Source: Microsaccharimonas sp964523145 (GTDB lineage: Bacteria; Patescibacteriota; Saccharimonadia; Saccharimonadales; Saccharimonadaceae). Taken from it: a DNA stretch of 14,165 nt. Position 1 is the first letter of the stretch, and each line of letters begins with the position of its first letter. The stretch covers positions 1 to 14,165 of the forward strand of contig CAZFYB010000013.1 of NCBI GenBank assembly GCA_964523145.1, given 5' to 3'. Positions 6,545 through 13,542 of the stretch are shown here, in pieces. Position numbers and translations under genes: made by a program. The notes beneath the pieces were generated by a model. That model made no database searches. It saw only the letters and a list, made by a program, of their open reading frames with translations, and had not been told where the DNA came from.

Positions 6545-7251
6545 AATAAACTCAGCTGGTGCGATGCCTGCAGTTCGACATAAAACGTTGCCCCATCGCG
6601 GTGGCGCACCACCCCGATTTTGCCATTCATCACTTCAGCAAACTGGCTCGCAATATATAGGCCAAGCCCGCTGCTTTCGGGCCTTGCATGAATTGCCTGT
6701 GGAGCAACTGATAATTTTTTCTGTAACTTTCGCCACATATCACTCGAAAGCGCTGGGCCGTAATCGCGCACACCCACTCGGACTACTCCAGCCTGTTTGA
6801 AAGCTTTAATTTGCAGCTTTACTGCCGAACCAGCATCGCTATAATGCAGAGCGTTATCGCTAAATCCCAGTAAAATACGGCGCAGTAAATCGCGGTTCGC
6901 CACCAGTAATAATGGGTGTTTTCGCCCCACCACTTCAACTGATCGGCCATAGGCTTCAAACAGTGGAGTAAGTTCGCTCACCACATCATGGCAGAGCTGG
7001 TCAGGGTTAATAGGTTCGAGTTGAAATAATGCCGAATCAAGCCGAGCCGACTTGGTTAAGTTCCCTGTTAAACGCAGAGCACGCTCACTGGTAAGAACGG
7101 TCTGGGTAAGTAATCGCTGACGCTCAGTAACCGTCAGCGACTCGTCTTCAAGTCGCAGGGCAAGTTGTCGCATCAACGCCAAAGGCGCCTTTAATTCGTG
7201 AGCCGCTGCTACCAGCGGTGTCACCTCGTAACTACCCTCGCCTCCACTCAT
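6541..7251 (-). CDS. Soluble histidine kinase without sensor domain
   Basis: A 236-residue HisKA/HATPase kinase. The dimerisation and phosphoacceptor helix holds His18 in AAHELKAPLALMRQL. The ATP-binding domain shows an N-box ILLGFSDNALHY (126-137), a G1 box VRDYGPAL (161-168) and a G2 box SSGLGLYIA (193-201). The first D of the usual DxGxG motif is kept, but the stretch reads DYGPA. There are only about 12 residues before the H-box, with no membrane segment, PAS, GAF or HAMP domain, so any signal must come through partners. It is the first gene of the operon with the receiver protein and recO. The ATG at 7251 sits exactly at the predicted transcript start, so the mRNA should be leaderless. 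A longer start cannot be excluded but would need to read through the promoter. Confidence 0.9.
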   Translation of the reverse strand: MSGGEGSYEVTPLVAAAHELKAPLALMRQLALRLEDESLTVTERQRLLTQTVLTSERALRLTGNLTKSARLDSALFQLEPINPDQLCHDVVSELTPLFEAYGRSVEVVGRKHPLLLVANRDLLRRILLGFSDNALHYSDAGSAVKLQIKAFKQAGVVRVGVRDYGPALSSDMWRKLQKKLSVAPQAIHARPESSGLGLYIASQFAEVMNGKIGVVRHRDGATFYVELQASHQLSLL

Positions 7252-7252
7252 G

Positions 7253-7287
7253 ACACTAGTGTATCACTGCAGCGTTATGCAACGCAA
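7253..7287 (-). promoter_or_regulatory. Promoter of the kinase-regulator-recO operon with two palindromes
   Basis: Extended -10 TGATACACT (TACACT at 7263-7258) with a weak -35 TTGCGT (7287-7282). The predicted start coincides with the ATG at 7251. A 10-base palindrome ACACTAGTGT (7253-7262) covers the -10 region, and GCGTT-ATGC-AACGC (7272-7285) fills the spacer; both look like possible operators. Confidence 0.6.
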
Positions 7288-7303
7288 AGACAAGCAAGAT
7301 GTT

Positions 7304-8047
7304 TTATTTATTAAACGTAATTGTTTGAATAAGTGCGTCAAAATCGCCTTTAAATGTATCGGCATCGCTACGAAGTGTTACTGTTTTGTCACGGATTTTG
7401 AATACTACTGCAGAGCCACGTATGTCTTTAGTAAAGTTACCGGTAAATTGAGTACCATCTTCGCCGTTTACCTTGACTGCACTAGCGGTGAGGTCGTTCC
7501 TTGTCACAAGATTGTTGTAGCTCGATAGCACTTGGTCGTAATCTTTTGATTCAATAGTGAGTCGTAATGCGTACTGCTGTGAATTCGATACTGCCGGTAC
7601 ACTCACAGGGTTAAAGTAGGCAACGTACGAATCGCCACTGGTCGCGTCTTTATCAACATAAATACTCCAGGTCTTTGGATAATCAAAGGCTAATTGCCCG
7701 TAATCTTCAGGCCCAACAAACTGACGGTTTGGTTGCTTCTCTTTTTCAAGGAACGCCGCGGCATCCTCATCGGCCTGCTCTTTTACGGCAATCGTCACTG
7801 CCGAAGATACTTTCGTATCGACATTGTTCTTCTGATCAAAATAGTTGATCAAAGCCCACGCGAGAACCGCCAAAGCAATAACAGTAGTTGTGATAAACAC
7901 AATAGTCATTATGACCCACTTTTTTGATTGCTTGCGCGGTGGAATAATATAATTACTGTTTGCTGTAGGAGGTACAACAGACTGCACCGGTTGCATTGGT
8001 GGTTGCGGCTGCGGTTGTTGTGGCCCAAAAGGATAGTCAGGGTTCAT
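7304..8047 (-). CDS. Single-pass membrane protein with PsbP-like extracytoplasmic domain
   Basis: A 247-residue protein with a Pro/Gln-rich cytoplasmic N-terminus (about 1-40), a basic stop at KQSKKW, one transmembrane helix (about 43-70, VIMTIVFITTTVIALAVLAW and on) and a C-terminal domain outside the membrane. That domain has the look of the PsbP-like fold found in many small membrane-anchored bacterial proteins: LAFDYPKTWSIYVD, AYFNPVSVP, ALRLTIESKDY, DGTQFTGNFTKDIRG and a C-terminal FDALIQTITFN. The function is unknown. An in-frame ATG lies 3 codons upstream at 8056, but it is inside the TATAAT box. The start at 8047 places the ATG 8 bases past that box, as in the other leaderless genes here, and is preferred. 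It has its own promoter inside the end of the methyltransferase gene. Confidence 0.75.
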   Translation of the reverse strand: MNPDYPFGPQQPQPQPPMQPVQSVVPPTANSNYIIPPRKQSKKWVIMTIVFITTTVIALAVLAWALINYFDQKNNVDTKVSSAVTIAVKEQADEDAAAFLEKEKQPNRQFVGPEDYGQLAFDYPKTWSIYVDKDATSGDSYVAYFNPVSVPAVSNSQQYALRLTIESKDYDQVLSSYNNLVTRNDLTASAVKVNGEDGTQFTGNFTKDIRGSAVVFKIRDKTVTLRSDADTFKGDFDALIQTITFNK

Positions 8048-8054
8048 ACCCGTC

Positions 8055-8083
8055 ATTATACTTATGGTTGGGGTGACTGTAAA
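8055..8083 (-). promoter_or_regulatory. Strong leaderless promoter of the PsbP-like gene
   Basis: -35 TTTACA (8083-8078), an exact 17-base spacer and a perfect -10 TATAAT (8060-8055) on the minus strand. The predicted start is 8048-8047, at the ATG of the preferred start. The promoter overlaps the last codons of the upstream methyltransferase gene. Confidence 0.8.
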
Positions 8084-8580
8084 GGAGAGAAACGATACAA
8101 GTGGTATGCTTCAAAAGTTTTCACTGCTTGAATACCCGGCAATGGACTCCCGTAACACACCAATAAAAGCGGCTTCCCGAGCGCATCGGCCTCGACTTGC
8201 ATTTTTTGTTTGAGCTTTCGCCCATCGCGGCTGACTGAAAAAATGTATACCAACGTCACATCTTTTGGTAGTGCCGCTAGCCAAAAATTAGCGAGGTGAA
8301 TTCGTACTCCTTTATCGCCAAACGAGAGTAGTCGCGAAATAAATGCCAACACTGGGTTAATTTCATAGCCAACCGCTTGTGCTCCCTGCCTTCGCACTTC
8401 ACGAAGCACCAATCCATCACCACTCCCGATATCAGCTACGACATCGTCAGCGTTTAACAGATATAGTTCATCGAACATACGCTTTAAGTCGCGGCGCCGG
8501 CTGGGTACGTACGGAGCTCCAAAAAAAGCACCGAAACCGATAATAATAACAATTATCCCTAATATGTAAGGTACAATCAT
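8062..8580 (-). CDS. Membrane-anchored class I SAM-dependent methyltransferase
   Basis: A 172-residue protein with an N-terminal hydrophobic helix (about 3-20) followed by GAPYVPSRRRDLKRMF and a Rossmann methyltransferase core. SAM-binding motif I is VADIGSGDG (48-56), and the acidic end of strand 2 is GYEINP (71-76). The short length, the membrane anchor and the APYVPS...DIGSGDG arrangement recall the FAM173/ATPSCKMT-like protein lysine methyltransferases. The substrate here is not known, and that comparison is from memory. It directly abuts xseB (TAG then ATG) and ends the flippase-xseA-xseB operon. Confidence 0.78.
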   Translation of the reverse strand: MIVPYILGIIVIIIGFGAFFGAPYVPSRRRDLKRMFDELYLLNADDVVADIGSGDGLVLREVRRQGAQAVGYEINPVLAFISRLLSFGDKGVRIHLANFWLAALPKDVTLVYIFSVSRDGRKLKQKMQVEADALGKPLLLVCYGSPLPGIQAVKTFEAYHLYRFSPLQSPQP

Positions 8581-8787
8581 CTACTGATCAGTATCAAACT
8601 TACGTTTTACCACTTTTATTTCATTTTTTAGTTTCGTCAGGTCAGTTTCAATTTCTTCAGCGAGCTTTTCGGATTTTTTAAACTTTTCGAGCGCTTCCTC
8701 AAGTTTAAATTCACCACTCTGAAACCAGGCGACTAATTCTGACAAATCGCTCAACTTATCTTGAATGCTTTTATTTTGCTCTGACAT
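8581..8787 (-). CDS. xseB: Exonuclease VII small subunit
   Basis: A 68-residue XseB, the small subunit that forms helical bundles around XseA in exonuclease VII, a single-strand-specific exonuclease. Family features are LSDLSELVAWFQSGEFKLEEALEKF (13-37), close to the usual LE..V..LE.G...LEEAL..F pattern, then a charged helix to the C-terminus. Length is typical. It overlaps the end of xseA by 17 bases, indicating translational coupling and supporting a joint complex. Confidence 0.93.
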   Translation of the reverse strand: MSEQNKSIQDKLSDLSELVAWFQSGEFKLEEALEKFKKSEKLAEEIETDLTKLKNEIKVVKRKFDTDQ

Positions 8788-9865
8788 CTTGGACCTCCGC
8801 TGTTAATATTTTCTCATACGTTTCAATTGAAATCTTTTCACCCACTTTTTGCTCACCGCGCAGTAAAGCATAGCCCCGCTTTAATACATTATCTGGGTTC
8901 AACTGTGCCGTTGCGACACGCAGCACACCCAGACGCTCAAAGGTGTCATCTAGGCGTTGCTCGATGCGCCTAAACGCGGCCTCAAGTTGTTCACGAGTAC
9001 GAGCAGCATATTCATCAATTGCTCGCACCACCTGGTTTCCAAGTGATGAAGCTTTTACTTTCGCCGAACGAATAATTTCGTTCTTATCGGGAACTAAAAT
9101 TTCAGCCGCATTCGTAGGAGTTGCCGCCCGAACATCAGCCACCATATCCGCTAAAGTATGATCAACCTCATGGCCTACCCCTACAAGTGTCGGTATACGG
9201 CTCTCGGCAATTGTTCGAGCCAGTGGCTCATCATTAAACGCCATTAAGTCTTCGGCGCTTCCGCCACCGCGAATAATAATCAGTACTTCCGGAAGCTCTT
9301 CAAGGCTATTAAAATACCGAATCGCTCGTATCATTTGGTCGGCAGCGGGCTCACCTTGTACTTGCGTATGAGCTACCTCAACCTTCAAACCACCCCATCG
9401 CTCGTTAATAATTTTACAAAAATCGGCATAGGCGGCAGATTCAGTGCTCGTCACCACCCCAACGTGCTGCGGAACTCGTGGTAACGGGCGTTTACGCTCA
9501 GCTGCAAATAACCCTTCCTTTTCAAGCTTTTCCTTCAGTAGTTCGAAACCTTTTTTAATCGTCCCCTCACCCATGAGCTTTACCGCTCGTACAGTCAGGC
9601 TGAACTTACCCCATTTGCCGTTAAGCCGAGGGTTCGCAACCACCATAATCTTCATCCCATTCGTAAGCGGCATACGCAAATTTGCCAAAGGCAAGAAACA
9701 ATCAACAATTGCTTCGTCATCTTTGAGCTTAAAACTCACCCACTTACCTTGGCTCACGCGGTATTCAGCCACCTCACCCACTAATGTAACACTTGGATAA
9801 GCATATTCAAGTGTTTGGTTAATCAGCGCGACAAAGTCGCCGACACTAAGCGGAACGTTTTCCAT
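8771..9865 (-). CDS. xseA: Exonuclease VII large subunit
   Basis: A 364-residue catalytic subunit of exonuclease VII, which degrades single-stranded DNA from both ends in repair and recombination. The N-terminal OB fold covers about 5-100 (SVGDFVALINQTLE, then EVAEYR and WVSFKLKD). The catalytic core has VGVVTSTESAAYADF (135-149), RGGGSAEDLMAFNDE (199-213) and GVGHEVDHTLADMVADVRAATPT (229-251). A helical region (about 265-320) precedes the C-terminal NVLKRGYALLRG. It is shorter than E. coli XseA (about 456) because the coiled-coil region is reduced. The ATG lies 20 bases inside the end of the flippase-like gene. Confidence 0.95.
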   Translation of the reverse strand: MENVPLSVGDFVALINQTLEYAYPSVTLVGEVAEYRVSQGKWVSFKLKDDEAIVDCFLPLANLRMPLTNGMKIMVVANPRLNGKWGKFSLTVRAVKLMGEGTIKKGFELLKEKLEKEGLFAAERKRPLPRVPQHVGVVTSTESAAYADFCKIINERWGGLKVEVAHTQVQGEPAADQMIRAIRYFNSLEELPEVLIIIRGGGSAEDLMAFNDEPLARTIAESRIPTLVGVGHEVDHTLADMVADVRAATPTNAAEILVPDKNEIIRSAKVKASSLGNQVVRAIDEYAARTREQLEAAFRRIEQRLDDTFERLGVLRVATAQLNPDNVLKRGYALLRGEQKVGEKISIETYEKILTAEVQDVRAK

Positions 9866-10883
9866 ATTTCAACACCGTTAGTTGATAGAATACGTAGCCA
9901 AATAAAATCGTACCAGTCAGTAGCGTTACTCGGGCAAGCAATGTACCCGCAATCGCCACATCAGGCGTAACACCACTTGCTGCCAAGAAAGTCACCATAA
10001 TCGCCTCGTACACCCCGGCGCCACCAGGTGTTACAGAAACCGCACTGACAATTGATGCAACGCCGAAGGCAATAAACAACAGCGCTGGGTCGAGTGGGAA
10101 GCCCAGTGACCAAAAGGCAATCCAAATAAGCGCCACATCGAGCATATTAGCAAATAACGCCCATAGAAACGGCCGAATAAGAATGCGGCGATCACGGCGA
10201 ATCGCCATAAAGTCATCATGTAATCCATCAAAAAAGTTAAGAAGGATTTCACTTTTGACCACATCAACCTTTTTACCACGTGTTACCCACGTAACAAATT
10301 TGTTTGATGTTCGGGTAATCCAATTTGAAAATTTCACCAATCGTGGCTTGCTGCGTATTAACCATATGCCCATTAGTGTTGCGCCAATTGCACACACCGT
10401 TAACACCGAACCTAAAATCACCATTAAGCGATCAATTTGGTGGTTGAAGGTCAAAATGATCATCGCCACTACGAGTAGAACTACGAAACTAATGAACGTC
10501 AGGGCAAAACGAACAATTTGCGACATAGTTGAACGTGAAACCGAAACACCATGCCGACTTAATACCCACGCTAAGTACGAAAATCCTGCCGCTCCCCCAC
10601 TTGGTAAAATGTGATTAACGAAATTCAATTCAAGCGCCAAACGGGTCATTGACCAGTGCGACATATCTTTTAAATTGCCCTTAGCCCGTAGGTATGAAAA
10701 GATCATTCCCCCGGTTGCATAGTAACTAGCAAATTGCACTGGGATAATTAGCAAAAGAATCCATATATTTACCCGACCCAGTAAGTCCCAAGCGCTGCGG
10801 ATTTCTGGCCATGCAAATATCACCACAATACCCAATAGCACAAGCGTTACAACGGTCAGCCAACCTCTAAATCCCAACTTCAT
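9846..10883 (-). CDS. Flippase-like membrane protein (lysylphosphatidylglycerol synthase TM region, UPF0104)
   Basis: A 345-residue polytopic membrane protein with about eight hydrophobic segments, for example 8-25, 40-60, 125-145, 152-175, 240-260, 265-285 and 310-335. It matches the family named after the membrane part of MprF (PF03706). Conserved features are NFVNHILPSGGAAGFSYL (87-104) and the later VTPGGAGVYEAIM (284-296). Related proteins are implicated in moving lipids or glycolipids across the membrane; the substrate here is unknown, and no soluble aminoacyl-transferase domain is attached. It leads an operon with xseA, xseB and a methyltransferase. Its ATG is exactly at the predicted transcript start. 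Confidence 0.88.
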   Translation of the reverse strand: MKLGFRGWLTVVTLVLLGIVVIFAWPEIRSAWDLLGRVNIWILLLIIPVQFASYYATGGMIFSYLRAKGNLKDMSHWSMTRLALELNFVNHILPSGGAAGFSYLAWVLSRHGVSVSRSTMSQIVRFALTFISFVVLLVVAMIILTFNHQIDRLMVILGSVLTVCAIGATLMGIWLIRSKPRLVKFSNWITRTSNKFVTWVTRGKKVDVVKSEILLNFFDGLHDDFMAIRRDRRILIRPFLWALFANMLDVALIWIAFWSLGFPLDPALLFIAFGVASIVSAVSVTPGGAGVYEAIMVTFLAASGVTPDVAIAGTLLARVTLLTGTILFGYVFYQLTVLKYGKRSA

Positions 10884-10889
10884 ACTTTT

Positions 10890-10895
10890 ATTATA
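10890..10895 (-). promoter_or_regulatory. Leaderless promoter of the flippase-xseA-xseB operon
   Basis: A perfect TATAAT on the minus strand (10895-10890), followed by six bases and the ATG at 10883, so +1 falls on the A of the start codon. No good -35 is visible. It is divergent from the promoter at 10934-10942. Confidence 0.65.
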
Positions 10896-10933
10896 AGCTA
10901 CAGTGCGCAGTTTTACCCTATAGATCTCTTCAA

Positions 10934-10942
10934 TGATATAAT
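10934..10942 (+). promoter_or_regulatory. Leaderless extended -10 promoter of the Trm11-like gene
   Basis: TGATATAAT (TG at 10934-10935, TATAAT at 10937-10942), then six bases and the ATG at 10949, so +1 is predicted on the start codon itself. The -35 region has no recognisable match. Confidence 0.7.
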
Positions 10943-10948
10943 AATCCT

Positions 10949-12127
10949 ATGCATATAGCCCTTTTAGGTCGCCAGCCGGCCCTTTCGATTGCCGAGCTCG
11001 AACGTACCTACCCCCGCGTCAGTTGGTTTTCAGCCGACACCGCTCTTGTCGACACTGATACTATTGATATCCAAAAACTTGGTGGCACCCAAAAAGCCGG
11101 TAAGGTTTTTATGGAACTCCCCCTTGGCGATTGGCGCCGCACCAGCGATGCAATCGTAAAGCAGTACTCTCGTAAATGGGCAAAGCACGAAGGTAAGATT
11201 ACCCTTGGCTTAAGCGCCTATGGCCTGAATATTTCGCCCCGCGAGCTACAAAAAGTTGGGTTGCTATTGAAAAGTGCTCTAAAAAAGAACGGCGTCAGCT
11301 TACGACTTATTCCAAACCAAGAAATCGCGCTCAGCTCGGCTACTTCGCACCATAACAAGCTTGGCTTAGCCGCGAATAAAGTTGAGTTACTCATTGTTAA
11401 AGGTGGTTCAACTATTATCGTAGCCGAAAGTACCGGTGCGCAAAATATTACTGCCCTCGCCGCCCGCGACCAAGGCCGTCCGAAGCGTGATGCCTTTGTT
11501 GGTATGTTGCCGCCAAAATTAGCGCAAATTATGATCAACCTCGCAGGACCTATTACCAAAAGCCCTGATTCCGACCTGGTTAACCCCCGCATCCTCGACC
11601 CATTCTGCGGAACCGGCGTACTCTTACAAGAAGCAAGTTTAATGAACTACGCCGTGTACGGTACCGACCTTGCCGAAAAAATGATCCGTTTTAGCCGCGA
11701 CAACTTGAATTGGCTTGAAGACACCTACCGTTTTACCGCCGAGTGGTATTTACACGAAGGTGATGCAACTGAAACAAAGTGGCAGCAGCCAGTCGATGCA
11801 GTCGTCAGCGAAACCTACCTGGGCCAACCATTTAGCGCCCCGCCGTCTTCAGCAAAACTAATTGAAGTACGAGGAAACTGTAACCACATTATTAGCCAGT
11901 TCTTAACAAATCTTTCCAGCCAGCTTAGTAGCGGCACACCCGTTGTACTCGCCGTCCCCGCCTGGAAAAGCAAAGAAGGCGATTTCACTCACCTTCCATT
12001 CATTGATAAAATAACCGATTTTGGTTTTGACCGTGTGCAATTTACCAGCATTAAGCCCGAGCAGTTGCTATATTACCGCCCCGACCAAGTTGTGGCGCGT
12101 GAAATCCTTGTCCTTACAAAGAAATAA
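10949..12127 (+). CDS. Trm11-like SAM-dependent methyltransferase with altered motif IV
   Basis: A 392-residue protein resembling the Trm11/TrmG10 group of tRNA guanine-N2 methyltransferases. It starts with MHIALLGRQPALSIAELER, has a THUMP-like region (about 70-165), then RDQGRPKRDAFVGMLPPKLAQIMINLA (173-199, quoted in parts: RPKRDAFVGMLPPKLAQ) as in Trm11-type enzymes. The Rossmann core shows motif I DPFCGTGVL (217-225) and YGTDLAEKM (237-245). Where the catalytic D/N-PP-Y motif is expected, it reads VVSETYLGQP (285-294), so target-base chemistry may differ or be lost. It is an isolated plus-strand gene with a leaderless start. The substrate is presumed to be tRNA but is unproven. Confidence 0.78.
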   Translation: MHIALLGRQPALSIAELERTYPRVSWFSADTALVDTDTIDIQKLGGTQKAGKVFMELPLGDWRRTSDAIVKQYSRKWAKHEGKITLGLSAYGLNISPRELQKVGLLLKSALKKNGVSLRLIPNQEIALSSATSHHNKLGLAANKVELLIVKGGSTIIVAESTGAQNITALAARDQGRPKRDAFVGMLPPKLAQIMINLAGPITKSPDSDLVNPRILDPFCGTGVLLQEASLMNYAVYGTDLAEKMIRFSRDNLNWLEDTYRFTAEWYLHEGDATETKWQQPVDAVVSETYLGQPFSAPPSSAKLIEVRGNCNHIISQFLTNLSSQLSSGTPVVLAVPAWKSKEGDFTHLPFIDKITDFGFDRVQFTSIKPEQLLYYRPDQVVAREILVLTKK

Positions 12128-12227
12128 TACCGATAGCCGATATAATAGCCAGGAGTGACAATAGTATCACCGTCCATACGGCCACCATTACATCTCGAAA
12201 TAATAATTTTTGCTTTTGCTTTGCCAT
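12114..12227 (-). CDS. Putative 37-residue single-pass membrane protein
   Basis: A short open frame reads MAKQKQKLLFRDVMVAVW and continues with a hydrophobic run to IGIISL before TAA. A basic N-terminus (three lysines) followed by about 22 hydrophobic residues is the pattern of a small inner-membrane protein with the N-terminus inside. GGGGGT lies 4 bases before the ATG as a possible Shine-Dalgarno. The 3' end runs 14 bases into the end of the convergent Trm11-like gene. No clear promoter is seen, although a 12-base palindrome lies about 50 bases upstream. I do not recognise a family; coding status rests only on the membrane pattern and the possible ribosome-binding site. Confidence 0.45.
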   Translation of the reverse strand: MAKQKQKLLFRDVMVAVWTVILLSLLAIISAIGIISL

Positions 12228-12422
12228 GAGTACCCCCGATTTAGAACCTGAACGATGGGGTCAGTATTATTAACTCGTAATTACGACCATACCTTTTGCC
12301 GAATTGTAGTGAGCCTTCGATTCCTCTAGTGCTCAGACCGATTGTAGCATACCGATAGTTAAATAATCTTTAACTATTTGGCAATTCTTTTGAATCTAAG
12401 ACCACTAAGGACGTTCAAGGTG
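12228..12422. other. Non-coding gap with a palindrome and an AT-rich hairpin
   Basis: No open frame of note is seen between the micro-ORF and the rpmA promoter. It contains the perfect palindrome TCGTAATTACGA (12275-12286) and a perfect 9-bp hairpin ATAGTTAAA/TTTAACTAT (12355-12363 with 12369-12377, 5-base loop). A minus-strand extended -10, TGCTACAAT, ends at 12341 and could drive the micro-ORF with a leader of about 107 bases. None of these is assigned a function. Confidence 0.4.
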
Positions 12423-12494
12423 TTGACTAATCCCCTCTTTTAGAGTAAAATTGAACAGATTGAATGAGTCACGCAATAGTTGATTCATAAGGAG
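12423..12494 (+). promoter_or_regulatory. Promoter and Shine-Dalgarno of rpmA
   Basis: -35 TTGACT (12423-12428), a 17-base spacer and -10 TAAAAT (12446-12451). The predicted start is about 12458, leaving a leader of about 48 bases with a strong AAGGAG (12489-12494) 11 bases before the ATG. The contrast with the leaderless genes suggests that high-level ribosomal protein synthesis uses a conventional leader here. Confidence 0.8.
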
Positions 12495-12505
12495 ATAATA
12501 ACTGT

Positions 12506-12787
12506 ATGTCACACGTAAAAGCAGGTGGTTCAAGTAAAAATAACCGCAACAATGCCGGCGCTCGCCTTGGTGTTAAACGCTTTGGTGGCCAAAAAGTCCG
12601 CACTGGTGAAATTTTGGTACGCCAAACTGGTAGCTCAAAAATCGCTGGCGATGGCGCATTTATTAGCCGCAACTTCACTATCCACGCCGCGGTTGATGGT
12701 ATCGTAACTTTTGATAAAGTTAAAAAAGGTCGCTTTACTGGCCGTACCGAAAACCGTACACGCGTCAGCGTTGTCCCTACTGTTTAA
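12506..12787 (+). CDS. rpmA: 50S ribosomal protein L27
   Basis: A 93-residue L27, the large-subunit protein whose N-terminal tail reaches the peptidyl-transferase centre. The family signature is HVKAGGSSKNNRNNAGARLG (3-22), then VKRFGGQKVRTGEILVRQTG (23-42) and a beta-rich remainder with DGAFISRNFTIHAAVDGIVTFD. The protein starts directly with the mature tail MSHVKAGGS, without the cleavable pre-sequence of Firmicutes L27. It is usually preceded by rplU (L21), but no rplU is present here. It has its own promoter and terminator and is monocistronic. Confidence 0.97.
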   Translation: MSHVKAGGSSKNNRNNAGARLGVKRFGGQKVRTGEILVRQTGSSKIAGDGAFISRNFTIHAAVDGIVTFDKVKKGRFTGRTENRTRVSVVPTV

Positions 12788-12800
12788 CCTTATTAAACAA

Positions 12801-12833
12801 AAAATAACCCCTCTTCTCGAGGGGTTATTTTTT
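12801..12833. terminator. Bidirectional intrinsic terminator between rpmA and a convergent gene
   Basis: AAAATAACCCCTC (12801-12813) pairs perfectly with GAGGGGTTATTTT (12819-12831) around a 5-base loop, with further T's on the plus strand and a U-rich run (TTTTTTGTTTAAT) on the minus strand. It lies 13 bases past rpmA and touches the stop codon of the convergent gene, so it serves both. Confidence 0.92.
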
Positions 12834-13470
12834 AGGCTTCGCTGCTTCTGTTATACAGTTGCACGTACCTTGTTTTCAATTCTTTTGCAGCGGGGCTCAT
12901 TGCACGTTCGGCATCAGCTTTAATACCTTGCCAGTAGCGCGAATTATCACCTTCACCATTTTGCTGCGCACGCTTCACTGCGTTTACCGCATCAGCGTAT
13001 GAACGAAGCTCAAGTAAATCATCCTCGCCTAATCCTTGTTTGAGTTCAGTTAACAGTTCGTCTGGTGATTTTGGCTCTACCGCCACTTCAGCCATCGTAG
13101 CTTCAACCTTCTTTAATGCAGCTGGAATTTCAGTAATAAGGGTTTGATTCAGCGCCTGGTGACCAAGTTCACTCGAAGCAACAGCTAGTTTTGCTTCTTG
13201 CTCAACTTTATGCGCTTCCCACTCAGCCTTAGGGCGAAGTGGTTTACCGGCAAGCTCTTCAGCAAAAGCTTCTTGAGTTTGTTCAGTAAGTGCGAAACCA
13301 CTATTTACTACTTTAGTGTCGAGCTTACCAGGTTGGCCCTCTATAGGTGCATACGCAATAGATTCACCCTCGATCGTAGCAATGCGCATGGGGGTAATAT
13401 TACCATTACTTCGCTTCACAAGGGCTGTCTTATCTGATTCGCCGGTATATATTTTTGGGGTTTCGCTCAT
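12832..13470 (-). CDS. Hypothetical acidic soluble protein
   Basis: A 212-residue protein that I do not recognise. It has no signal peptide or membrane segment and only moderate hydrophobicity. The N-terminal part (about 1-60) seems beta-rich: KIYTGESDKTALVKRSNG, then IATIEGESIAYAPIEG. From about 63 onwards it is rich in Ala, Glu, Lys and Leu and is probably helical (TQEAFAEELAGK, KAEWEAHKVEQEAKLA, SPDELLTELKQGLGEDD), ending in a helix with AAKELKTRYVQLYNRSSEA. It has its own promoter with a leader of about 40 bases and only a weak Shine-Dalgarno. It converges on rpmA and shares its terminator. The function is unknown. Confidence 0.75.
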   Translation of the reverse strand: MSETPKIYTGESDKTALVKRSNGNITPMRIATIEGESIAYAPIEGQPGKLDTKVVNSGFALTEQTQEAFAEELAGKPLRPKAEWEAHKVEQEAKLAVASSELGHQALNQTLITEIPAALKKVEATMAEVAVEPKSPDELLTELKQGLGEDDLLELRSYADAVNAVKRAQQNGEGDNSRYWQGIKADAERAMSPAAKELKTRYVQLYNRSSEA

Positions 13471-13513
13471 ATGTTTTACTCAGTTTTTTTTGTTTTACTC
13501 TTTGTATAATTAA

Positions 13514-13542
13514 ATCATAGCATAAGCTTGATAAAAAAGCAA
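13514..13542 (-). promoter_or_regulatory. Promoter of the hypothetical gene, overlapping the upstream terminator
   Basis: -35 TTGCTT (13542-13537), a 17-base spacer and an extended -10 TGC-TATGAT (TATGAT at 13519-13514). The predicted start is near 13507. The -35 is made from the last stem bases and first U's of the preceding gene's terminator. Confidence 0.65.

Noticed and set aside
12303..12340. Possible tRNA T-arm (TTCGATTCC)
   Set aside because: The flanking bases do not form a 5-bp T-stem, and no acceptor or anticodon arm can be found around it.
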